Assembly (NCBI GenBank): GCA_023262965.1
Contig: JALQXX010000016.1
Coordinates: 1 to 33,360 of the forward strand
From: Candidatus Marinamargulisbacteria bacterium
Lineage (GTDB): Bacteria > Margulisbacteria > Marinamargulisbacteria > UBA817
DNA length: 33,360 bases
Reading direction: 5' to 3'
A program made the position numbers and the translations under genes. Position 1 is the stretch's first letter; each line of letters starts with the position of its first letter. Below, in pieces: positions 9,067 through 15,407 of the stretch. The notes under the pieces were generated by a model, which saw only the letters and a list, made by a program, of their open reading frames with translations, was not told the origin of the DNA and ran no database searches.

Positions 9067-10204
9067 GGGCTAACTGATCAATCAAGCGGTTAAGCTCGTC
9101 ATCTCGAAGACAAAACACGAGGCGTATATAGGGGTTGCCATCATCACCAAAGGTTGTGCCTGGGGTTACCATAATGCGGTGATCTAAAAACCATTGGCTT
9201 AACGATTCGGATGTGGAATATTTGGGGGATTTGACCCACATGTAGAAGCCGGCATTCCCCCCAAAAACGGATAATCCGGCTTGGTTTAATGCCTGTTTTA
9301 GGCGCGTTCGTTTGGTATTGTACAATGCACGGTGTTTGTCAACATGACGGTCATCAGACCACGCCCATATGGCGGCTTCTTGGATAAATGAGGGGGTTCC
9401 AACACCCATAGGTGATCGCATTTTTTTTAGCCATTGAATGAGGTCTTTATTTTGACTGATGATGGCTCCGGATCGATAGCCGGTCATATGGGATCGTTTG
9501 GATAGGGATCGAAAGCACACCCAGTGGATGGAGTCAATTTCCATAATTGAAGCGGGTTTTTGCTGATCATATAAATCGTTATAGCATTCATCGGAACAGA
9601 CAATGAAATTGTATTTTTCGGCCAAGGCAACCAATTGGGTTAGGTATGCTTTTGATGCGATGGTAGTGGTTGGGTTATGGGGCGAATTGATCCATAGTAG
9701 GCGTATTTTTTGAAGGGTAGCATCGGGAATGGCGTCTAAGTCAGGCAAAAATCCATTACGGAGGGATAGTGGTAAGGATACCATGGGAATATGGTGGTAT
9801 AAGGCACTCATATGATACACAGGGTATGATAGCGATGGTTGGGCAATAACGGCATTGTCGGACCAGTCAAATAATAGCGGGAACGAGAAAATGGCTTCTT
9901 TTGTGCCATTGCAAGCTACAATATGGTCATTGGGATTTAAATCGATAGCATATTCGCGATGCGCCCAGTGCGCAATGGCTTGTCGTAGTGGTTGGGAGCC
10001 GATGTAGGGCGGGTATTGCGAATAGGATTGACGTGTTAATGCGTGAGATAGTGCTTGTGGAATTGACTCCGGTGTATCATCTTTTGGGTCACCAATTGTA
10101 GCATTAATGATATCGATCCCCTGTTCTTTGAGCTGAATTGCGCGGTTGTGCAATTCGGTTAGAGCGTAAGCAGTGGTGTTAACAATAGATGGATTGAATA
10201 ACAT
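9050..10204 (-). CDS. dapC: Succinyldiaminopimelate aminotransferase (class I PLP)
   Basis: Fold-type I PLP aminotransferase of 384 residues. Visible marks are the phosphate-cup segment ACNGTKEAIFS, the substrate-side WINSPHNPTT (about 171-180), the PLP-contacting SDECYNDLYD, the Schiff-base lysine in FRSLSKRSHMTGYRSG (K236), and the C-terminal arginine in YIRLVF. It would convert N-succinyl-2-amino-6-ketopimelate to N-succinyl-LL-diaminopimelate with glutamate as donor. Class I enzymes are hard to separate by sequence, but position as the first gene of a dapC-dapE-dapD operon makes this assignment strong. The ATG at 10204 sits exactly 6 nt after a TACAAT box. Confidence 0.9.
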   Translation of the reverse strand: MLFNPSIVNTTAYALTELHNRAIQLKEQGIDIINATIGDPKDDTPESIPQALSHALTRQSYSQYPPYIGSQPLRQAIAHWAHREYAIDLNPNDHIVACNGTKEAIFSFPLLFDWSDNAVIAQPSLSYPVYHMSALYHHIPMVSLPLSLRNGFLPDLDAIPDATLQKIRLLWINSPHNPTTTIASKAYLTQLVALAEKYNFIVCSDECYNDLYDQQKPASIMEIDSIHWVCFRSLSKRSHMTGYRSGAIISQNKDLIQWLKKMRSPMGVGTPSFIQEAAIWAWSDDRHVDKHRALYNTKRTRLKQALNQAGLSVFGGNAGFYMWVKSPKYSTSESLSQWFLDHRIMVTPGTTFGDDGNPYIRLVFCLRDDELNRLIDQLAHDPIR

Positions 10205-10210
10205 TATATG

Positions 10211-10239
10211 ATTGTATCAATGCGTTTTAAAGGGAGCAA
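10211..10239 (-). promoter_or_regulatory. Leaderless promoter of the dapC-dapE-dapD operon
   Basis: On the minus strand, TTGCTC (10239-10234) is followed by a 17-bp spacer, TACAAT (10216-10211), six bases, and the dapC ATG at 10204. Both boxes and spacing fit a sigma-70-type promoter whose start site would be the first base of the ATG. Confidence 0.6.
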
Positions 10240-10324
10240 GGTCATGGCATGTGAAGATGGTGGCAAATGTGCTGGGTTTTAAATAGATGCATTGTATTTT
10301 AGCCGATGCCTTTGTTATATATAA

Positions 10325-10339
10325 TGTAAATTTTTTACA
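10325..10339. promoter_or_regulatory. Short palindrome in the dapC/orphan divergent region
   Basis: TGTAAA-TTT-TTTACA, a perfect 6-3-6 inverted repeat, lies between the two divergent promoters and ends 9 bp upstream of the -35 of the 10384 gene. It could be an operator for either side. The region is AT-rich, so chance is a serious alternative. Confidence 0.25.
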
Positions 10340-10348
10340 ACGTTTTTA

Positions 10349-10383
10349 TTGCGATATTTTTTTTTTACAAGTACAATTTTATT
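10349..10383 (+). promoter_or_regulatory. Leaderless promoter of the orphan membrane-protein gene
   Basis: TTGCGA (10349-10354), a 17-bp spacer, TACAAT (10372-10377), six bases, then the GTG start at 10384. This is the mirror image of the dapC promoter with the same -10 hexamer, and it supports GTG as the true start. Confidence 0.55.
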
Positions 10384-11364
10384 GTGATTATTTCTAAAAA
10401 AGTAATTGCTAATTGTGCCAATAATTGGAGCAAGGCGACATATAGTAGAGCGTGGTTTTCTTTGGTATCATTAACCGTTGTTTGTCAACCATTGCGAATC
10501 CTAGATGGCTGTTGGCGAACCAGTAGGAATCGTCGTCTTGCCGATAATGGAAAAAAAATACTGGAAATAAATTCATGTGATGATTTAGCAAATAAATTTA
10601 TTAATATCAGTAATATAAGAAGACAATATATCATGGTTCATATTGGGTTATCCAGCCTTGGTGCGGCTGGATTATTTGCTTTAGAAAAAACGGCTGATAG
10701 CCGTGAATGGGAAAAAACCACGTATATTGTTTATAGTTGTTTATCGGCTATCATAACATTATTTAAAATGGGGAATGATCCAGGGGCTTTAGCGCATTGG
10801 ATAGTGGCCCCCATTGAGTATTTCAATAGGAATAACCTTTGCGATATATCACAAGATGTTAGAACCCGTATAGAGGATGTATTGGCGGCAACTATCTGTG
10901 CAATCAACCTCGATAATAAGGGGGGCGCGCATTTAAATAGGCGCGATAATGACACCTCCGCTAGTAATGCTGAGGTGAATACGACGTTAAGCGATAATCC
11001 ATTGTGGTGCTGCTCGCCCTTGGGAATCATGGTTGCTCGACGTGCTCAAGTTCTGTGTGTTATTGCTGGATTAATTGTGCGTGGATATTTTGTGTCAGAT
11101 GTATTATTAAGGCTCTTTGATCAAAAAAATTCAGAATCAGATGATGGACAATCCGACAAATGGGTCGATAAGGATTCATTTAAAATAACTCTAAATATAT
11201 TTTTTGGATTAGTAGAGCTGTCAAAATTTAATCTTAATAAGATGAGAATGCTGGTTGAATTTAAAAAATATTATTCCAAGAGAACAAATGTTTCAGGTGC
11301 GAATTCTGATTCAATAGGCAATGACCTTTTTTCTTTATATCAATTTAGCAATCTGCCAAGTTAA
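10384..11364 (+). CDS. Hypothetical membrane protein (orphan)
   Basis: A 326-residue protein I do not recognise. The GTG start is chosen because it is placed 6 nt after a TACAAT box and the reading frame fills the space well. Hydrophobic stretches are visible at about residues 78-95 (MVHIGLSSLGAAGLFAL), 104-122 (TYIVYSCLSAIITLFK), 222-242 (VLCVIAGLIVRGYFVSDVLL) and weakly near 268-282. A hydrophilic, asparagine/serine-rich loop lies at about 180-205. The N-terminus is basic, without an obvious cleaved signal. The gene is somewhat AT-richer than the dap genes. A peroxisomal-biogenesis-like or transporter-like fold is conceivable from the helix pattern but no motif supports it. The large 11376-11507 palindrome follows it. 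Confidence 0.6.
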   Translation: MIISKKVIANCANNWSKATYSRAWFSLVSLTVVCQPLRILDGCWRTSRNRRLADNGKKILEINSCDDLANKFINISNIRRQYIMVHIGLSSLGAAGLFALEKTADSREWEKTTYIVYSCLSAIITLFKMGNDPGALAHWIVAPIEYFNRNNLCDISQDVRTRIEDVLAATICAINLDNKGGAHLNRRDNDTSASNAEVNTTLSDNPLWCCSPLGIMVARRAQVLCVIAGLIVRGYFVSDVLLRLFDQKNSESDDGQSDKWVDKDSFKITLNIFFGLVELSKFNLNKMRMLVEFKKYYSKRTNVSGANSDSIGNDLFSLYQFSNLPS

Positions 11365-11375
11365 CGTGTACCCGA

Positions 11376-11507
11376 GCGGGGCGGGGAGAGATTTTTTGAA
11401 TAGCTAGGCAAGTGGGTGACGAGAACCGGCGTTTACTGTAGTAAATGAGGATCGGAGTCACTCACTTAACGCAGCTAGTCGGAAAATCTCCCCCGCCCGC
11501 CCCCCCC
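11376..11507. repeat. Large imperfect palindrome between convergent genes
   Basis: Outer arms are GC-rich: GCGGGGCGGGGAGAGATTTT (11376-11395) pairs with AAAATCT plus a C/G tract (11483-11507). Inner arms TAGCTAGGCAAGTGGGTGAC (11401-11420) pair imperfectly with GTCACTCACTTAACGCAGCTA (11457-11477). The centre has GTTTACT-GT-AGTAAAT. The whole could fold into one long stem of about 130 nt on either strand. It lies exactly between the convergent ends of the 10384 and 11507 genes, so a bidirectional terminator is likely, but its length and internal structure look more like a dispersed intergenic repeat. No second copy was found in the window. Confidence 0.75.
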
Positions 11508-12547
11508 TAAAAGGATTGTTGGTATCCAATGGTTACACCCCCCCGCTCCCTCAACCGAATCGCCTCATCATGGAAGTCACTATAAACAGGAACCGTATAT
11601 TCAATCCCAACTCGAGACGTATCTGAAATAACAGGTAAAAAGATATTCATGCCCAAACCAACATCGGCAACAAGAGACTCCGTATTGGTACCATATCCAG
11701 GCGACATCGCTACTTGAGTATCTGACAACGTACTATCTCTCCCCACAATATTGCCGGTATACGCCACACTGGAACGAATCGACCCGCTCAAGCGATTTTT
11801 CATAAACGGATACGCAATCCATCCGGTCCACCCATACTGATTACCCAATCGATAATTATAAGCATTTTTACCCAATCGAATACGCATGCTTGCTTGGGTT
11901 CCTAACGATACACGAGACAAATAATACACGCCTGTAACACGTGAGGTAACATCCAGAGTTCCACTACCCAATTGCATGCCATATGGAAGGTGCACACCCG
12001 CATCATTGGATTCATTAATGGATCCGACCGGTAAGCCAACCCCAATATTGGCAATCCATCGATGATGGGGCGATTTTGTAATGGTAATTAAGCTCCCCAC
12101 CTGAATGTCGGATAGCCCCTCAACAGAGCGTGACGAGTTAGATGTATTGATTGCGTGCAGGGTTGATACAGGCGATGACATTGCCATCGCCATTGGCATA
12201 TCTTTTTTAATGCTCGTCATGGATTTGTTGATGTACCCTATCATGGCCACGAATGTGACTGTGTCCGTATATCCCCACATCCAACCCGCCATAGCCATTG
12301 TCATATGCATGCTTTTTGGCACCATAGAAAAACCCAAATCATGTATTGCATCATTGGCAGACAAGGCCGATTGACCGTGATACAAATCTGACATAGACAT
12401 GGTTTTCACACGAAAGGACACCATTTGTTCCCCCTTCAAGTGATTGTGGTCAGCCATGACCCCAATAGGCGCGTGCCCATCGGGACGATGCCCGGGGCTT
12501 CCCCACCCTATAATTGACAGTATTAAAGTTAGTAATATATAACGCAT
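11507..12547 (-). CDS. Outer-membrane beta-barrel protein (MetA-pathway/transporter-like)
   Basis: A 346-residue protein with an N-terminal signal peptide (MRYILLTLILSIIGW, then a polar region), so it is exported. After it come PIGVMADHNHLKGEQMVSFR and methionine-rich pairs (MSMSDLYHG, MHMTMAMAGW, MPMAMAMSS), then alternating amphipathic strands and a C-terminal aromatic residue (GYQQSF), typical of outer-membrane barrels. The head motif of the type GVM-DH-HLKGE-M-S resembles a family annotated as transporter or phenol-degradation (MetA-like) outer-membrane proteins, some of them found near metal-resistance genes. A role in copper or small-molecule passage is inference from the Met/His-rich segments. 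A G7 tract lies near the 3' end (11538-11544), and the promoter has a G9 tract. Confidence 0.75.
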   Translation of the reverse strand: MRYILLTLILSIIGWGSPGHRPDGHAPIGVMADHNHLKGEQMVSFRVKTMSMSDLYHGQSALSANDAIHDLGFSMVPKSMHMTMAMAGWMWGYTDTVTFVAMIGYINKSMTSIKKDMPMAMAMSSPVSTLHAINTSNSSRSVEGLSDIQVGSLITITKSPHHRWIANIGVGLPVGSINESNDAGVHLPYGMQLGSGTLDVTSRVTGVYYLSRVSLGTQASMRIRLGKNAYNYRLGNQYGWTGWIAYPFMKNRLSGSIRSSVAYTGNIVGRDSTLSDTQVAMSPGYGTNTESLVADVGLGMNIFLPVISDTSRVGIEYTVPVYSDFHDEAIRLRERGGVTIGYQQSF

Positions 12548-12554
12548 ATTATAT

Positions 12555-12585
12555 AGTCTAATTTGCCCCCCCCCACCACTGTCAA
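12555..12585 (-). promoter_or_regulatory. OMP promoter with a G9 tract in the spacer
   Basis: On the minus strand a perfect TTGACA (12585-12580) is separated by 19 bp from TAGACT (12560-12555), followed by seven bases and the ATG. The spacer holds nine consecutive G (12574-12566). Loss of one or two G would move the spacer to the optimal 17-18 bp, the arrangement known from phase-variable porin promoters such as neisserial porA. Confidence 0.55.
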
Positions 12586-12615
12586 GTTCTAATATTAAGT
12601 ATACTTGCGTTATAG

Positions 12616-15324
12616 CTAATTGAGGCCCAATTTTTGTAACAGGCCATTATGCTTAGCCATTAATCCTACACTTATATTTTCTGAAAAACAATTTAGTGCA
12701 TTTAATGAAAGCTCGACGCGCCTCAAACGAATAACTTTTTCTAAATAACGCGCTGTATTCAATGCGGCATTGACCTCGGCTTCAGTGGCGTCCATGAAAT
12801 CAATATGACGTTGATTTAAATACGCCCACATAATGCGAATGAGGTTAATTTCATTTTGGCTTTTGATCCAGCAATTACGAATTTCTTGTGGCTTTCCGCT
12901 TATGTTTGAGATGCATTGTATAAAAGGTGTTTGGGGTAATGTTGTATCGATATAGATACCATCTGAATCCGGCATATCATTGCTATACAACGCCTGTGTT
13001 AGCAGGTCGTAGCGATCCTCAATAGCCCATAGATCTTCCGAGAAAAACATTCTTAAAAATGCTTTGTTGTTATCGATTTTGGCACCAAGACCCTTGTTAG
13101 CCGTTATTAATAGGTACCCTTTTTTTGATTTTAGAATAGCCGTTGCTGTGTAATGCTTATTCGATCCAGTAGGAATGAGTACCAGCGTATTTTCAGACAA
13201 ATCATTGTGTGTGTATATTGTTTTTTCTAGCGCATAATTGAGTATCGTTATCATATCTTCTGAAAGTGAACCATGACAGGCGGTTAGACTAATATTGTTA
13301 TTCAACAATATTGATTTTATAATAATATCTAATACTACAGTTCCAATTAGAGAGTTGATCATTCCATAATTGATTCCTTTTTTATCGATATTATTTAACG
13401 GATAAGCAATATCTGCAAATATGTTATTTAAAATATTGTTGTATTCAGAAATGTTTTGCCCACGATTTAATAACAAGTCTCGAATTAGGAATAAAGCGAT
13501 CCCCTTGCCCGCATTTGTTGTGACATATCTGGATACAATCCAATTCATAAATCCTTTATTTAATTCATTCGATTTGAAATTAGAGTTCAAAAAAAGCTCG
13601 CTCAAAATGACGCATATATTGTCTTCAAAAATTAACTTTTTATCTATCTTTTTTTTATATATAAATTTTAAAATATTAACTAAATATTTATCCAGTCTAA
13701 TCGTATTCATATAGGATGCCATTTGTGAATCCATGAAAAATTTAAATAGAACATTAATTGAATTGGATAGAATGTCAATGTCCGCATTAGCGAGTCTTAT
13801 TTTTTTTTGTAAAATAATACCCATGTTTTTATCTATTATTTTTATGATTAATTTTTTTGTTGGAAAATCATATTTTGTAAAATGTTTGCTAGATGCATCA
13901 TCTAGTAATCTTTTTTGTTGCCAATCTATAAGAAATTTTGGCGGCAATGCCGAAGAAATACCGTCCATATAATGTGTGAATTGGGCGTTATGTTGTGTTT
14001 GAAAAATGGTTAGTACGTTCATTGTTAGTTCAAATATGTCTAAAGTATTATGTGTTTTCATAATATATTGAGTGATTAATTCAATGCCTTTTGGCGTGTA
14101 ATGGGCAGCAGGTAAATCAAGCATGCATTTTTTTACTAATTTTAGCAATTTAACAAGATGCGGATTTTGTTTAGAGACGTTTATTCTTAACGCGTATGTG
14201 AGTTTGATTATGACTCTTTCGTTGGCTATAAATGATTGCGATGATGTGTCGTTGCATTCGTTAAGCAATATTTCGATAGCACGGCTCTTTATTTCGGAGA
14301 TGGTTAATGGATTTGCAATAATGGTTGCAAATAAATAAATGCCATCGTTGCAAAAAATAATGGCCTTTTTATGCTCTAGCGGGCCATTTTTTAAAAAATC
14401 CAGTGCTTTTTTTTGGAATTTATCTTTGTCTGTATCCGTATTGACATCAATGCTTTGCTTCAATGTGGTTATAACCGCTTCAATGGCATCATCCGTTGAT
14501 GGCAGCATATCCATTAGTTTTGATTTGCTTTTCCAATCGATATCGTCAGAATTCAATAGATTCACGAAACATGGTGCTTCTATAGGCGTTATTTTTCTTA
14601 GTTTATGGAGTATGTTGATATCGGATTGAATCGTTACGCTATCGGTGGGGTGGGATAGATTGTCGATAAGCTGTTTAATAGGAATCTGAAATAAGATGGC
14701 TTTGTCTTGATCGGTATGCCCAAGTGGTTGGCTCCATGACTTAAAAAGAGCTATTAAACTAGAAATATTTGCGCTATTATTTTTTTTTAATCTTTTGTTG
14801 CCAAGAATATCAAATATAGTATTAACTGCAGACATATTTTTTAGCTTATTTAGACATCCCATATTTGATATTTTTGACGCTAATTTGGTAAATTTGCTGG
14901 GGTCAATTGGTATTTTTAGGCCCACGATACAACTAAGAATGTATAGTTTGTTAATCCCTGATTCTATTTCTGTAACATCGCTTGTGGATAATAGGTCATT
15001 TATTATGGATGTCATATAGGTATCCAGACCACGTTCTCGCCCAGCGTTATTAACCAATTCTATTACTTTTTGTTTATTCAATGGTTTTTCTTTAATAATC
15101 CGGTCTACTTCACCAATGATGGGTTGGGTGTGGTATACCCTTCCAGGTGGGTTGAGCGTAGAGAATGCGCTATGACAGTGAGATAATGAATCCGTAGCAT
15201 TGTAAGACATGTTTTTAAACGGTGTTGTTCTGGGGTAGCTGGATGCGCCGCCTCTAGGACTTTCGGGAGGGCTTTCAAACGTTGGACGCCACGCTATTCT
15301 ATTTATATTTGGTACTGTATTCAT
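12616..15324 (-). CDS. Large AT-rich orphan, possible secreted effector
   Basis: The ATG at 15324 is chosen because GGAGGT lies 6 nt upstream; a TTG at 15345 would add seven residues but includes that Shine-Dalgarno. The product of 902 residues has no recognised family. Residues 1-65 are polar and proline/serine-rich (ESPPESPRGG). About 75-690 is almost all helical with leucine/isoleucine periodicity, suggesting an alpha-solenoid. No signal peptide or membrane span is seen. The C-terminal 200 residues differ in character: LVLIPTGSNKHYTATAIL (H724) followed by a LLITANKGLG strand, then QEIRNCWIKSQ (C818). This His...Asn-Cys pattern recalls C-terminal domains of some intracellular-bacterium effectors, but I cannot name the family. 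Composition is clearly AT-richer than its neighbours. Confidence 0.7.
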   Translation of the reverse strand: MNTVPNINRIAWRPTFESPPESPRGGASSYPRTTPFKNMSYNATDSLSHCHSAFSTLNPPGRVYHTQPIIGEVDRIIKEKPLNKQKVIELVNNAGRERGLDTYMTSIINDLLSTSDVTEIESGINKLYILSCIVGLKIPIDPSKFTKLASKISNMGCLNKLKNMSAVNTIFDILGNKRLKKNNSANISSLIALFKSWSQPLGHTDQDKAILFQIPIKQLIDNLSHPTDSVTIQSDINILHKLRKITPIEAPCFVNLLNSDDIDWKSKSKLMDMLPSTDDAIEAVITTLKQSIDVNTDTDKDKFQKKALDFLKNGPLEHKKAIIFCNDGIYLFATIIANPLTISEIKSRAIEILLNECNDTSSQSFIANERVIIKLTYALRINVSKQNPHLVKLLKLVKKCMLDLPAAHYTPKGIELITQYIMKTHNTLDIFELTMNVLTIFQTQHNAQFTHYMDGISSALPPKFLIDWQQKRLLDDASSKHFTKYDFPTKKLIIKIIDKNMGIILQKKIRLANADIDILSNSINVLFKFFMDSQMASYMNTIRLDKYLVNILKFIYKKKIDKKLIFEDNICVILSELFLNSNFKSNELNKGFMNWIVSRYVTTNAGKGIALFLIRDLLLNRGQNISEYNNILNNIFADIAYPLNNIDKKGINYGMINSLIGTVVLDIIIKSILLNNNISLTACHGSLSEDMITILNYALEKTIYTHNDLSENTLVLIPTGSNKHYTATAILKSKKGYLLITANKGLGAKIDNNKAFLRMFFSEDLWAIEDRYDLLTQALYSNDMPDSDGIYIDTTLPQTPFIQCISNISGKPQEIRNCWIKSQNEINLIRIMWAYLNQRHIDFMDATEAEVNAALNTARYLEKVIRLRRVELSLNALNCFSENISVGLMAKHNGLLQKLGLN

Positions 15325-15330
15325 GATCCC

Positions 15331-15336
15331 ACCTCC
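15331..15336 (-). promoter_or_regulatory. Strong Shine-Dalgarno deciding the start of the 902-residue orphan
   Basis: GGAGGT on the minus strand, 6 nt before the ATG at 15324. It contrasts with the leaderless starts elsewhere in the window and argues against the upstream TTG at 15345. Confidence 0.7.
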
Positions 15337-15395
15337 AAAATCCAATCACGGTAAATATCGACTGATTAATTTAGCTTATTTCACAAAATAATTAT

Positions 15396-15400
15396 AAGGA
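15396..15400 (+). promoter_or_regulatory. Shine-Dalgarno supporting a TTG start for the SNF2 helicase
   Basis: AAGGA at 15396-15400 lies 7 nt before the TTG at 15408, better spaced than for the next ATG at 15417. Confidence 0.5.
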
Positions 15401-15407
15401 CTCTCTT

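Noticed and set aside
12105-12374. 89-codon plus-strand frame inside the outer-membrane protein gene
   Set aside because: It is the complement of the methionine-rich region of a well-supported gene, with no start signal.
13421-15019. Several plus-strand hydrophobic frames opposite the 902-residue orphan
   Set aside because: They are mirror images of AT-rich helical coding sequence; the phenylalanine/leucine-rich composition is expected from antisense of lysine/asparagine-rich codons.
15325-15345. TTG start for the 902-residue orphan
   Set aside because: It would include the GGAGGT Shine-Dalgarno in the coding region; the ATG at 15324 is ideally spaced from it.
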